This document shows, in pieces, positions 55,595 to 63,813 of a stretch of 64,000 nucleotides of DNA. The translations under genes and the position numbers were made by a program. Positions within the stretch are counted from its first letter, which is position 1; every line of letters starts with the position of its first letter. This stretch comes from JAVBQG01 sp031549185 (GTDB lineage Bacteria; Synergistota; Synergistia; Synergistales; Synergistaceae). The notes below the pieces were generated by a model. The model ran no database searches and was not told the DNA's origin. It was given only the letters and a program-made list of their open reading frames with translations. The DNA is taken from the NCBI GenBank assembly GCA_031549185.1, contig JAVBQG010000006.1, forward strand, positions 1-64,000, in the 5' to 3' direction.

Positions 55595-57763
55595 CTACAT
55601 CGACAATGATAGCAAGTTCCTGTAAATCGGGTACGGCCATATGTCGGAGGCCATCAACAATTCGACAGTGTCGCAGGTCGCCCGGATTTTTTCCATCAAG
55701 GGCACGGCCTCGTTCACGATCAGGTCGGCGCGCTCCCGCACGGGAAGCTCGCCCATGCGCGATTTGACCTCGGCAAGAACCGCGGCGTCCTTCAACAGCG
55801 TGGCCTTCGCCACGCCGAACTTGCGCAGGAACGCGCGCCAGGGCGCCCCCTCGGGGAACTCGTCGTCGCCCATCGCCGAAAGCGAGTTCTTCTCCAGCAC
55901 CATCTGCCTCGAGATACCGGGCAGAATGCCCTCGAAGAGCATGTCGTACAGCACGGCCATCTCGACCTCAATCGCGGTGCAGAAACTCTCGACGCGGATT
56001 TCGCGAATGACCTCCAGCTCGCGCCTCGTGTAGACGCCGAGCTCCTCCAGCATGGCAACCGCCCCTTCGTCCTTCAGCAGATCGATCGCCTCCGGAATCG
56101 ATTTCGAGCGAATGAGGCCGCGGCGCGTCGCCTCCTCCACCCAGCTCTGTGCGTAGGCGTCTCCCTCGAAGAGGATATCCCGACTCTCGCGGAAGGCCCA
56201 GGCGACCGCCTCCAACGCCGCGTCGAGCGGATCGGCCCCCTCCGCCACGCGGGCTTCGATCTTCTCGGTCACGCGCTTGATCCCCCAGCTCCAGAGCGAG
56301 GTCAGCGCGGTGACCGGCCACGAGACTGCCTGAGACGCGCCGGGGGCGCGGAATTCGAACTTGTCGCCGGTGAAGGCGAGCGGCGAGGTTCTGTTGCGGT
56401 CGCTGTCGTACGCCGTGATAGACGCCAGCTTCGCGAGGCCGAGGTCCAGCGCCGGCTTCTTCTTGAACTCCGCGCCGCCGCTGCCGAACTCCTCGATCTC
56501 CGCGATCATCTTCGTCAGCGCCTCTCCCAGATAGACGCTGACGATCGCGGGCGGAGCCTCGTGCCCGCCGAGCCGATAGAGGTTGCCCGGCGTCGCCGTC
56601 GCCGCCTGCAGCAGGCCGAAGTGCTTCGCCACGCCGTACACGAAGCTGGCCAGAAACGTGAGAAAGACCACGTTCTTGCGATGGTTGGTCGACGGCTTGA
56701 GCAGGTTGCGCCCCTCGCTGTCGACCATCGAGAGATTTACGTGCTTGCCGCTGCCGTTCATGTCGGCAAACGGCTTCTCGTGGAAAAGGAGGCGCAGCTC
56801 GTGTTTGCGGGCGAGCTTGCGCATCGTCTCCATGATGATCTGGTTCTGGTCGCAGGCGAGGTTCGCCTCCGCGAAGAGCGGCGCGAACTCGAACTGGCAG
56901 CGCGCGACCTCGTTGTGCCGCGTGGCGACCGTTATGCCGACGCGGGCGAGGTCTCGTTCGACATCCTCCATGTAGGCCAGAACGCGCTGTGGTATTGCGC
57001 CGAAGTAGTGATGGTCGAGCTTCTGATCCTTCGCAGGCTGTGCGCCGATCACCGTGCGGCCGCAGAAGCGGATGTCCGGCCGCTGTTGCGCGCGCGGGCG
57101 ATCGAGGAGGAAGAACTCCTGCTCCGCGCCGACCGTGACCCGCACGTAGCGTACGCCGCGCTGCCCGAAGAGGCGCAACAGTTTCATCGACTGGGCCTCG
57201 ATCGAGTCGAGCGCGCGAAGCAGCCCCGTCTTGAGATCGAGCGGCGTTCCGTCGTACGAAAGGAAGACCGACGGGATGCAGAGCGTACCGCCCTTGGGGC
57301 TCTTCACGATGAAGGCCGGACTGCTGGTATCCCACGCGCTGTAACCGCGCGCCTCGAACGTCGATCGCTGCCCCGCCGAGGGGAAACTTGACGCGTCCGG
57401 CTCTCCCTGCATCAGGTCCTTGCCGCGGAACATCTCCAGCGGCGAACCGTCCTCCATCGGAACGGTGAACGCCATGTGTTTCTCCGCCGTGATCTCCGTC
57501 ATCGGGTGAAACCAGTGGGTCCAGTGCGTCGCGCCCTTGGAGATCGCCCACTCCTTCATCGCCATCGCAACGATCTCGGCGTTGCACGCCTCCAGGGGCC
57601 TGCGTCCGTCCATCGCCTCCTCGAGGCTCTCGAAGATATTGCGGGGAAGATGCTCCTTCATCGCCCTCCGATCGAAAACCAGGGAGCCGAATATTTCCCT
57701 CACCCGAGCGTACTTTTTCTCGTCAGGCCTCGAACCGCCATCCACCGTGCTACCACTCATCAT
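55595..57763 (-). CDS. glnN: glutamine synthetase, type III
   Basis: A 722-residue GS-III, the expected size and much longer than GS-I. Features: Thr-His-Trp-Phe-His-Pro-Met-Thr (glutamate region), Gly-Ala-Glu-Gln-Glu-Phe-Phe-Leu (metal Glu pair), Phe-Glu-Phe-Ala-Pro, Phe-Ala-Asp-Met-Asn-Gly-Ser-Gly-Lys-His-Val-Asn (ammonia/ATP loop), Gly-Asn-Leu-Tyr-Arg-Leu-Gly-Gly-His-Glu-Ala-Pro-Pro-Ala-Ile-Val-Ser and Arg-Asn-Arg-Thr-Ser-Pro (catalytic Arg). ATG 57763 follows a perfect GGAGGTG. It assimilates ammonia into glutamine. A dyad 65-100 bases upstream may be its operator. Confidence 0.95.
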   Translation of the reverse strand: MMSGSTVDGGSRPDEKKYARVREIFGSLVFDRRAMKEHLPRNIFESLEEAMDGRRPLEACNAEIVAMAMKEWAISKGATHWTHWFHPMTEITAEKHMAFTVPMEDGSPLEMFRGKDLMQGEPDASSFPSAGQRSTFEARGYSAWDTSSPAFIVKSPKGGTLCIPSVFLSYDGTPLDLKTGLLRALDSIEAQSMKLLRLFGQRGVRYVRVTVGAEQEFFLLDRPRAQQRPDIRFCGRTVIGAQPAKDQKLDHHYFGAIPQRVLAYMEDVERDLARVGITVATRHNEVARCQFEFAPLFAEANLACDQNQIIMETMRKLARKHELRLLFHEKPFADMNGSGKHVNLSMVDSEGRNLLKPSTNHRKNVVFLTFLASFVYGVAKHFGLLQAATATPGNLYRLGGHEAPPAIVSVYLGEALTKMIAEIEEFGSGGAEFKKKPALDLGLAKLASITAYDSDRNRTSPLAFTGDKFEFRAPGASQAVSWPVTALTSLWSWGIKRVTEKIEARVAEGADPLDAALEAVAWAFRESRDILFEGDAYAQSWVEEATRRGLIRSKSIPEAIDLLKDEGAVAMLEELGVYTRRELEVIREIRVESFCTAIEVEMAVLYDMLFEGILPGISRQMVLEKNSLSAMGDDEFPEGAPWRAFLRKFGVAKATLLKDAAVLAEVKSRMGELPVRERADLIVNEAVPLMEKIRATCDTVELLMASDIWPYPIYRNLLSLSM

Positions 57764-57828
57764 ATCTACACCTCCTTAATATCATGCAAAAAATCCAGAA
57801 AATTATCCGCTTGTGCTTCATTATAATT

Positions 57829-57860
57829 TGCATAAATTGATCAAATAAATGATTTATGCA
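57829..57860 (-). promoter_or_regulatory. operator-like dyad upstream of glnN
   Basis: TGCATAAAT (57829-57837) and ATTTATGCA (57852-57860) form a perfect nine-base inverted repeat around 14 bases. A TATAAT on the minus strand (57825-57820) lies just after it towards the gene. A regulator bound here could control the glnN promoter. Confidence 0.55.
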
Positions 57861-57888
57861 GACTATCATAGTATTTAGGCAAACACAA

Positions 57889-57918
57889 GAGGGGTGACAG
57901 CAAAATCAGCCACCCCTC
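57889..57918 (-). terminator. terminator-like hairpin after larC
   Basis: GAGGGGTG (57889-57896) pairs with CACCCCTC (57911-57918). On the minus strand it is followed by TTGTGTTTG, so a weak T-run. Confidence 0.55.
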
Positions 57919-57948
57919 CTGAAAAAATACTGTTTCTCGTTTTCTAGC

Positions 57949-58025
57949 GTAGGGGAGGCCGCCCACGGCCTACCCTGTTTATGTGACGGTTTATCGAACG
58001 GGAGACTGTGGGCAGCCTCCCGTAC
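57949..58025. repeat. inverted-repeat element of the GTAGGGG family
   Basis: The left arm GTAGGGGAGGCCGCCCACGG (57949-57968) and the right arm CTGTGGGCAGCCTCCCGTAC (58006-58025) are inverted copies with 17 of 20 matches. No coding content. It lies just after the larC stop. Confidence 0.65.
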
Positions 58026-58035
58026 CAAGCAGGCA

Positions 58036-59238
58036 CTATGAATCCTTTACGAGCGCCCTCGCGACGACCCCCCTGATCTCGCCCATCGGAAGGCCCCGCT
58101 CCCTCGCGATCGAGGCCAGGTCGTCGAACTCCGGGACGCGTCGCAGTACGACGCCGTCCAGCTCCGCCCTCTTCACCCTCACCTCGCCGTACGGCGTCGC
58201 GATCTTTTCGATCTCCCGACGCAGCATCAGGCGCCGCACCCGCGAGATGCGCACGCCGAGCGTCGTCGTCTCGCGCAGGATCAGCTCGCCCAGGCCATCG
58301 ACGTCCCTCTCCCCCGCCAGGCAGGACAGCTTCACGGCCGGGCGCCCCTTTTTCATTAAAACATCCTCGCACCAGGCGTCGAGCGCCCCCGCCGACAGCA
58401 GTTTCTCCATGACGACCGCGAAATCCTGCGGGTTCATGTCGTCTATGTTCGCCTCGATCAGACTCGGCGCGTCCGCCGCGAAGCGGGGCGTGCTTTCGCC
58501 CGCGGTCTCAAGTTGCAGGGCGCGCAGAACGTTCGGCAGACCCGGCGTGTCCCTGCCGCCGAGGCCGACACCCGTCCGCAGGATTCTCCCCCGCGGCAGC
58601 AGCGCGAAGCCCTCCGGCTCGACGAGCGTCCGCAACAAAACGGCGCCGGTGGGCGTCGTACGCTCCATCGGCTCGCCCTGCGCGTACGTCTCGAGGCCCG
58701 TCAGCAGCTCGGCGGTTGCCGGCGCGGGCACCGGCAGGGTGCCATGCGCGCACGTCACCGTGCCCGACCCGACGTTGACGGGCGACGAGAAGACCCTCGG
58801 CCACCCAAGGCGCTCCATCAACAGCATCGCCCCGGTGATGTCGACGATCGCGTCGATCGCGCCCACCTCGTGAAAGTGAATCTCCTCCGGCGTCGTGCCG
58901 TGCACCTTCGCCTCCGCCTCCGCAAGCAGCGCGAAGGCCTCTAGGGCCTTCGCGCGCACCTTCGGCGAGACGTAGCTCGCCTCGAGAATTTTTTTCACGT
59001 CCGCGAGGTGCCGGTGCGGATGATGTTCGTGCGCATGCACGTCGACTTTCACGCCCGCAACGCCGCCCCTGTGTCCGTCCGTCGCGGAGACGTGCCAGCC
59101 GTCCACCTTGATCCCGGAGAGCGCCGCAGCCAGATCGAACGACGCGTCCTCTTTGCGCAGAATATCCGTCAGCGCGCCCAGGAACATATCTCCCGAGATC
59201 CCCGCGAACGCGTCGATATACAAAGTTTTTCCGCCCAT
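58036..59238 (-). CDS. larC: nickel insertion protein LarC (pyridinium-dithiocarboxylate nickel cofactor)
   Basis: A 400-residue LarC in one continuous frame. It has Tyr-Ile-Asp-Ala-Phe-Ala-Gly-Ile-Ser-Gly-Asp-Met-Phe (residues 6-18), a His-rich insert (Val-His-Ala-His-Glu-His-His-Pro-His-Arg-His), Phe-His-Glu-Val-Gly-Ala-Ile-Asp-Ala-Ile-Val-Asp, Pro-Thr-Gly-Ala, and a C-terminal Ile-Asp-Asp-Met-Asn-Pro-Gln (CTP-dependent domain). It inserts nickel into the NPN cofactor of lactate racemase-type enzymes. In some lactobacilli larC needs a programmed frameshift; none is needed here. Start at ATG 59238 after GGGAGGG. No larA, larB or larE gene is nearby. Confidence 0.93.
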   Translation of the reverse strand: MGGKTLYIDAFAGISGDMFLGALTDILRKEDASFDLAAALSGIKVDGWHVSATDGHRGGVAGVKVDVHAHEHHPHRHLADVKKILEASYVSPKVRAKALEAFALLAEAEAKVHGTTPEEIHFHEVGAIDAIVDITGAMLLMERLGWPRVFSSPVNVGSGTVTCAHGTLPVPAPATAELLTGLETYAQGEPMERTTPTGAVLLRTLVEPEGFALLPRGRILRTGVGLGGRDTPGLPNVLRALQLETAGESTPRFAADAPSLIEANIDDMNPQDFAVVMEKLLSAGALDAWCEDVLMKKGRPAVKLSCLAGERDVDGLGELILRETTTLGVRISRVRRLMLRREIEKIATPYGEVRVKRAELDGVVLRRVPEFDDLASIARERGLPMGEIRGVVARALVKDS

Positions 59239-59327
59239 GGGAAAACCCTCCCGAATACAGATTTTTACATTCTTCATTATACATCTTGGTATATAATCGA
59301 ACATAATTCGCCACGGGAGGGATTCGG

Positions 59328-60848
59328 ATGCTCGAAAAAATCGATCTGTCTCGCAAGCTCGAGAAAGAGGAATTCAAAAAGATCGCCCCCCTGCTGCAGG
59401 AACGGCTTGGCGATCTCCAACGCAAGGCACGGGACGCGAACATCCCGGTCCTGATCCTCTTCGAGGGATGGGAGGCATCCGGCAAGGGAACGCTGATGAA
59501 CGAGCTGATCCTGCCGCTCGACCCCCGCGGTTTTCGCGTGCATTACGTGCACGCGGGCGCGGACGACCCGCAGGAGCGATACTGGCCTCCCATGCGGCGC
59601 TTCTGGGAGATCACGCCGCCGCGCGGGCGGATCGGCATCTACAACCGCAGCTGGTACCGCCTCGTCATGGACTCGCCGGACGAGGACAAAAACGTCGCGA
59701 CCTACGAGGATATCTCCTCATTCGAACGCCAACTCGCGCAGGACGGCAACCTTATCATCAAGTTCTTCCTGCACATCGGCAGAAAAGAACAGAAGCGCCG
59801 CCTGAAAAAGCTGGACGAGGGACGCTCGTCGACCTGGCGCGTCAACGAAAAGGAGTGGCGGCAGAACGAGCACTACGACGAGACGGCGATGCTGGTCGAG
59901 GAGATGATCCAATACACGGACAGGGCGCACGCCCCCTGGACGATCGTCGAGGCCGAGGACCGGCGCTACGCCACGATCAAGATCCTCACCACGGTCATCC
60001 GCGGCGTCGAGAAGGCGCTGGAGATCGCGGCGGCGGGGAAGAGGGCGCGAGGGGGCGAGGTCGTGGAACCGGAGCCGGACGCCTCGGAGGCGGATCACAA
60101 GATCGAGGAGCTCACGCGGGATTCGCTGGAGCCCTCGGTGCTGAAGAACCTCGACCTGAACAAGCGAATCGACGAGAACGAATACAGAGACAAACTGACG
60201 AAGCTGCAGGAGCGCCTGCGCGACGTGCAGTACGAGCTGTACAAGGCCAGGCGCCCGATCGTAGTCGTCTTCGAGGGACAGGACGCCGCCGGCAAGGGCG
60301 GCTGCATCAAGCGCCTCACGCAGAAGCTCGACCCGAGGGGCTACCAGGTCTCCCCTACCGCCGCGCCCAACGACTGGGAGCGGGCGCATCACTACCTCTG
60401 GCGCTTCTGGGATGCCTTCCCCAAGGCGGGTCACATCGGCATCTACGACCGCAGCTGGTACGGCCGCGTCCTCGTGGAACGCGTGGAGGGATTTGCGGTG
60501 GAGACCGAGTGGCGGCGCGCCTACGGCGAGATCAACGAGATGGAGGGACAGTGGGCCCGTTACGGCTGCGTCGTACTCAAGTTCTGGCTGCAGATCGACG
60601 CGGACGAGCAGCTGGCGCGCTTCAGGGAGCGCCAGGAGAACCCGGAGAAGACCTGGAAGATCACGGACGAGGACTGGCGAAATCGCGAAAAATGGCCGCT
60701 GTACGCGGAGGCGGCCGAGGAGATGATGCTCCGCACAAGCACCACCTTCGCCCCCTGGACGATCGTCGAGGCGAACGACAAATACTTCGCCCGCATCAAA
60801 GTGCTGCGCAAGACGGTGGAGGTCGCCGAGAAGGCGCTGGGGCTGTGA
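59328..60848 (+). CDS. pap: two-domain PPK2: polyphosphate:AMP phosphotransferase
   Basis: A 506-residue tandem PPK2 protein. Domain 1 (about residues 25-235) has a Walker A Gly-Trp-Glu-Ala-Ser-Gly-Lys-Gly-Thr and lid Tyr-Asn-Arg-Ser-Trp-Tyr-Arg. Domain 2 (about 285-505) has Gly-Gln-Asp-Ala-Ala-Gly-Lys-Gly-Gly and Tyr-Asp-Arg-Ser-Trp-Tyr-Gly-Arg. The Walker B Asp of domain 2 is Asn in domain 1, so domain 2 is probably the active one. Fused PPK2s of this kind phosphorylate AMP with polyphosphate. GGGAGG lies eight bases upstream of ATG. Divergent from larC with only 89 bases between. Confidence 0.92.
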   Translation: MLEKIDLSRKLEKEEFKKIAPLLQERLGDLQRKARDANIPVLILFEGWEASGKGTLMNELILPLDPRGFRVHYVHAGADDPQERYWPPMRRFWEITPPRGRIGIYNRSWYRLVMDSPDEDKNVATYEDISSFERQLAQDGNLIIKFFLHIGRKEQKRRLKKLDEGRSSTWRVNEKEWRQNEHYDETAMLVEEMIQYTDRAHAPWTIVEAEDRRYATIKILTTVIRGVEKALEIAAAGKRARGGEVVEPEPDASEADHKIEELTRDSLEPSVLKNLDLNKRIDENEYRDKLTKLQERLRDVQYELYKARRPIVVVFEGQDAAGKGGCIKRLTQKLDPRGYQVSPTAAPNDWERAHHYLWRFWDAFPKAGHIGIYDRSWYGRVLVERVEGFAVETEWRRAYGEINEMEGQWARYGCVVLKFWLQIDADEQLARFRERQENPEKTWKITDEDWRNREKWPLYAEAAEEMMLRTSTTFAPWTIVEANDKYFARIKVLRKTVEVAEKALGL

Positions 60849-60855
60849 GGCAACA

Positions 60856-61737
60856 TTGAGAAAACAACCCGCCTTCTGGGCTGCTCTGCAAATTTCCAGA
60901 GGGATCTTCAACGCGTTGCCGCACAGGAGCGCCCTGGCACTGGGCGCGTTTCTCGGCTCCGTCGTCGAACGCCACTCGCCGAAGCGCGTGGCGAAGGCGC
61001 GCGCCCGCTGCGCCCGTATCCTCGGCGTCACGGAAGAGGAGGCGGTGGAGATCATCAGGGACACCTACAGGAACTTCGGCCGCAGCCTGGTCGAATTTGT
61101 CCGCCTGCCCAAAATGGCGGGCGAACTCGAGGCGCTGGTCGAACTGAAGGGCGAAGCACACCTGCGGGAGGCGTTCGAGCGAGGGCACGGCGTCATCTTC
61201 CTCTCGGCGCACATGGGCAACTGGGAGTACGGCGCGGCCCTGCTCGCGAGGCACGGCTTTCCCATGAACGCCATCGGCGCGGACTATCGCGACCCGCGCT
61301 TCACGAAGGCCTTTCAAGAGCTGCGCGAAAACGCCGGCGTGAAGCACGTCGGCAAGGGACTGGATCTGAAAGCCGCGATTTCCTGCCTGCGGAAGGGCGA
61401 GGTCCTGGCCGTCATGCTGGATCAGGACGCGCGCGAAGCGGGGCTCGTTTCGCCCTTTCTGGGCGTTCCTGCGAGCACGCCCATCGGACCGATCAAGATG
61501 GCGCGCAAATTCGGCAGCCCCGTCGTCCCCGTCCACGTCGTGCGACAGAGGGACGGCATACACCTTACGATGACGATCGAGCCGCCGCTCGAGGGCAAAG
61601 ACGGCGCGCCGTTCGGAGAAGATCCGCAACATGCAGTGGATAGTTGCAACGAGAGGATTTCCTCGTGGATACGCGAAAACCCCGCACAGTGGCTCTGGAT
61701 GTACCCGCGCTGGGCGACCACGACCGGAGACAGGTAG
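60856..61737 (+). CDS. LpxL/HtrB-type lysophospholipid/lipid A acyltransferase
   Basis: A 293-residue acyltransferase. It has the family motif Ser-Ala-His-Met-Gly-Asn-Trp-Glu (about residues 116-123, the H-x4-D/E catalytic box), a Arg-Asp-Pro-Arg-Phe segment, Met-Leu-Asp-Gln-Asp-Ala-Arg-Glu, and the C-terminal Pro-Ala-Gln-Trp-Leu-Trp-Met-Tyr-Pro-Arg-Trp (the classical LpxL ending Q-W-x-W-x-H-x-R-W with His changed to Tyr). It would acylate lipid A or a similar lipid at the inner membrane, implying a diderm cell. TTG start at 60856, seven bases after the PPK2 stop, with weak GTGAGG. Confidence 0.85.
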   Translation: MRKQPAFWAALQISRGIFNALPHRSALALGAFLGSVVERHSPKRVAKARARCARILGVTEEEAVEIIRDTYRNFGRSLVEFVRLPKMAGELEALVELKGEAHLREAFERGHGVIFLSAHMGNWEYGAALLARHGFPMNAIGADYRDPRFTKAFQELRENAGVKHVGKGLDLKAAISCLRKGEVLAVMLDQDAREAGLVSPFLGVPASTPIGPIKMARKFGSPVVPVHVVRQRDGIHLTMTIEPPLEGKDGAPFGEDPQHAVDSCNERISSWIRENPAQWLWMYPRWATTTGDR

Positions 61738-61750
61738 GAGTGTGATCGAG

Positions 61751-62230
61751 ATGAGAAGAAGAATATCCTGCGGGCTGGACCCCGGGCGAGATAAATTCGG
61801 CTTTGCCATCACGGACGGCGACATGCTGGTTTACTCGGCCATCGTCCCCATCGCCCGGATCGACGACGCCATCGCCCTGCTCGCCTCCGGCAAATGGGGC
61901 GCGCTCTCGCTGTGGGGACAGGAAAAAATCATCTCTCCCGCCGAGCTCGACGACATCGGTTCGCGGGTGAAAGACTACGTTATATATTTAGGAGACGGGA
62001 CGGGGTCGGATATCTTTCAGCAAAAAATGCGCGAGGCCGGCCTCCGCTACTCGGTGACGAGCGAGACCAACACGACGCTCGACGGGAGAGCGCTCTACTG
62101 GCAGCTGCACCCGCCCAGAGGGCTGTTGCGCCTCGTGCCCACTTCGCTGCGGGTTCCCCCCCGGCCCATCGACGACATGGCGGCGTGGGCCATTATCGAG
62201 AGGGCGCGCGGCTCCTTTTTTAACGCATGA
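61751..62230 (+). CDS. RNase H-fold protein resembling YqgF/RuvC
   Basis: A 159-residue protein. It opens with Cys-Gly-Leu-Asp-Pro-Gly-Arg-Asp-Lys-Phe-Gly-Phe-Ala-Ile (residues 6-19), the D-x-G-x-x-x-x-G-x-A first strand of YqgF and RuvC-like nucleases. Later it has Leu-Gly-Asp-Gly-Thr-Gly-Ser and a C-terminal Pro-Ile-Asp-Asp-Met-Ala-Ala-Trp-Ala that could supply the last catalytic Asp. Length matches YqgF but identity is limited. The start is ATG 61751 after AGGAG; GTG 61742 is also in frame. It could process 16S rRNA or resolve DNA branches. Follows the acyltransferase gene closely. Confidence 0.65.
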   Translation: MRRRISCGLDPGRDKFGFAITDGDMLVYSAIVPIARIDDAIALLASGKWGALSLWGQEKIISPAELDDIGSRVKDYVIYLGDGTGSDIFQQKMREAGLRYSVTSETNTTLDGRALYWQLHPPRGLLRLVPTSLRVPPRPIDDMAAWAIIERARGSFFNA

Positions 62231-62346
62231 AGTTTATTGTACTGGAATTTTTCATTCGTTGGATGTAGAATACCGGAGCCGGTCGTTTTTGCAGCAATGC
62301 GTCAGACCATTGACCGGCTTACTATTATGAGGAGGGATAATTTGGC

Positions 62347-62841
62347 ATGTCGGCAAGCGGCGGAAACACTCTGCTTTCGACGTTGGTCAATGCGTATGCG
62401 GGCGCGCTCGTAAGCGTAAGCCAAACAGTTGGCATAGAGGCGGAATTTCTGAAAGGCAGCATCGCCGTGGGCGTCAACGCTCCCGGCAGCAGAGTGGCGG
62501 CTTTGATCGGCATCGTCGGCACGGGCGTACACGGCACAGCGGCCGTAATGGCGGATGAGAGCGCTTTCGGCGCGTATGTGGCCGCGTTCTCGGGCGGGAT
62601 GATCGCGCCGGATCCGGACGATCCGATGGCGATGAGCGTGCTGGGCGAACTGACCAACATGATCAGCGGACAGGCACTGATCAAGGCGAACGTCCCGGGG
62701 CTCGATATCACGCCGCCCCAGCTCGTGAGCGGCGAGAATATCAAAGCAATCCCCCCGAAGAAACAGGACGTCAAGAGCTTCACGCTCCCCTTCAAGGTCG
62801 GGGCGGGCAAGGTCTATTTGATCCTCTCGATACACGGCTGA
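62347..62841 (+). CDS. CheX-like chemotaxis phosphatase domain protein
   Basis: A 164-residue single-domain protein. The core motif Leu-Gly-Glu-Leu-Thr-Asn-Met-Ile-Ser-Gly-Gln-Ala (about residues 98-109) is the E-x-x-N motif of CheX/CheC phosphatases. The C-terminal Ser-Gly-Glu-Asn-Ile and Phe-Thr-Leu-Pro-Phe segment is also typical of CheX. It would dephosphorylate CheY-P-type receivers. No other chemotaxis genes are near. GGAGGG lies upstream of ATG. The 116 bases before it have an AGCCGGTC/GACCGGCT stem around 62277-62320. Confidence 0.8.
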   Translation: MSASGGNTLLSTLVNAYAGALVSVSQTVGIEAEFLKGSIAVGVNAPGSRVAALIGIVGTGVHGTAAVMADESAFGAYVAAFSGGMIAPDPDDPMAMSVLGELTNMISGQALIKANVPGLDITPPQLVSGENIKAIPPKKQDVKSFTLPFKVGAGKVYLILSIHG

Positions 62842-62846
62842 TCCAC

Positions 62847-62892
62847 AAAATAACAAGATCCCGCGCTCCGGGCGCGGGATCTTTGTTATTTT
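62847..62892. terminator. bidirectional terminator between the cheX-like and SDR-like genes
   Basis: A nearly perfect stem of about 19 base pairs (AAAATAACAAGATCCCGCG with CGCGGGATCTTTGTTATTTT) around a short loop. A- and T-runs on both sides suit both converging genes. Confidence 0.9.
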
Positions 62893-62907
62893 GTCGCCGC
62901 CCGCGGT

Positions 62908-63354
62908 TCAGCAGCAGCGCTCCAGAACTTCTCCAAGCCAGGTTTCGTCGTCTCGGAGCGCGATCCCCCGCACCAGAATGCCGTAACCCGAGAGCTCGGC
63001 CGCCATGTGCTCGACAGCCGCCCGGCTGGCCGCGTCCGCGGCGTATGCGTGCAGTCCGCAGGTCTCCATTGTGGTCCTGTCCGACATCAACAGAAAGATG
63101 CAGGGGCTCTCCCGGCCGATCAGATACGGCAACGCGCATTTGCACGAGAGGAAAAAACCCTTCAGTCTGCGGTTCATCAGGGCATCCCACTCCGGTTCGT
63201 CTATGTCGAGCAGCATCTTGTTCCAGGTTTCGCCGGAGTCTCCCGCGCAGTACACCAGCGTGTCGATCGCGCCACATCTCTCCTCCGCGTCGATCACGGC
63301 TTTGGAGATCTCCCGCGCGCTGTAGTCGTTCAGGTTGCAGATCTCCACTTCCAT
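62908..63354 (-). CDS. SDR-like (short-chain dehydrogenase) protein, start unclear
   Basis: From ATG 63354 the product has 148 residues: Asp-Thr-Leu-Val-Tyr-Cys-Ala-Gly-Asp-Ser-Gly (SDR N-x-A-G region), Leu-Leu-Met-Ser-Asp-Arg and Ala-Tyr-Ala-Ala-Asp-Ala-Ala-Ser-Arg-Ala-Ala (where Tyr-x-x-x-Lys is expected; the Lys is Asp here). The frame is open and SDR-like for about 30 more codons upstream (Val-Ala-Phe-Leu-Leu-Gly-Cys-Ala-Gly-Glu) back to the yerC-like stop at 63447, but without ATG, GTG or TTG. The catalytic Lys and the classic glycine motif are degenerate, so activity is doubtful. It lies directly downstream of the YerC-like gene. Confidence 0.55.
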   Translation of the reverse strand: MEVEICNLNDYSAREISKAVIDAEERCGAIDTLVYCAGDSGETWNKMLLDIDEPEWDALMNRRLKGFFLSCKCALPYLIGRESPCIFLLMSDRTTMETCGLHAYAADAASRAAVEHMAAELSGYGILVRGIALRDDETWLGEVLERCC

Positions 63355-63446
63355 GCCACGCGCGGTGAGAGCGCGACCGAGGTCTTCCCGATATTCTCCC
63401 GCGCAGCCCAGGAGAAACGCGACCCTGCGGGCTTCGGCCGCCGCGG

Positions 63447-63740
63447 TTATTTGAGCGCACCCATGCGGTCGAAAGCCACCTTGAAAGCGTCTCTGCCGTA
63501 GTCGACCGTCTTCTTTACCCTGCTGATCGTAGCCGTGCTCGCGCCGGTACTCTTGGAGATTTGCGGGTAGGAGTCGCCCGAGAGCAGGAGCTTGGCAACC
63601 TGCAAACGCTGCGCGAACGCCCTGATCTCGGCAACCGTAGCGATGTCCTCAAGAAAATCGTAGACCTCTTCCTTGTCCTTGACCGTCAGGAATGCTTCGC
63701 ACAACTGATCCGTGAGTTCGTCCTTCCACTGTCGCGACAT
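63447..63740 (-). CDS. YerC/YecD-family TrpR-like regulator
   Basis: A 97-residue all-helical protein of the TrpR superfamily. The helix-turn-helix reads Leu-Leu-Leu-Ser-Gly-Asp-Ser-Tyr-Pro-Gln-Ile-Ser-Lys-Ser-Thr-Gly-Ala-Ser-Thr-Ala-Thr-Ile-Ser-Arg-Val (about residues 50-74), with the YerC hallmark Ala-Gln-Arg-Leu-Gln-Val-Ala-Lys before it. The length matches YerC. Its regulon is not known. A GGAGTGG site precedes ATG 63740. Probably co-transcribed with the SDR-like frame downstream. Confidence 0.88.
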   Translation of the reverse strand: MSRQWKDELTDQLCEAFLTVKDKEEVYDFLEDIATVAEIRAFAQRLQVAKLLLSGDSYPQISKSTGASTATISRVKKTVDYGRDAFKVAFDRMGALK

Positions 63741-63813
63741 TTAAAAACCACTCCTTTGTTTTCGAATGCAGAAATCTAAAATGGATTATATGTGTTCGAT
63801 GGAGGAGTCGTCA

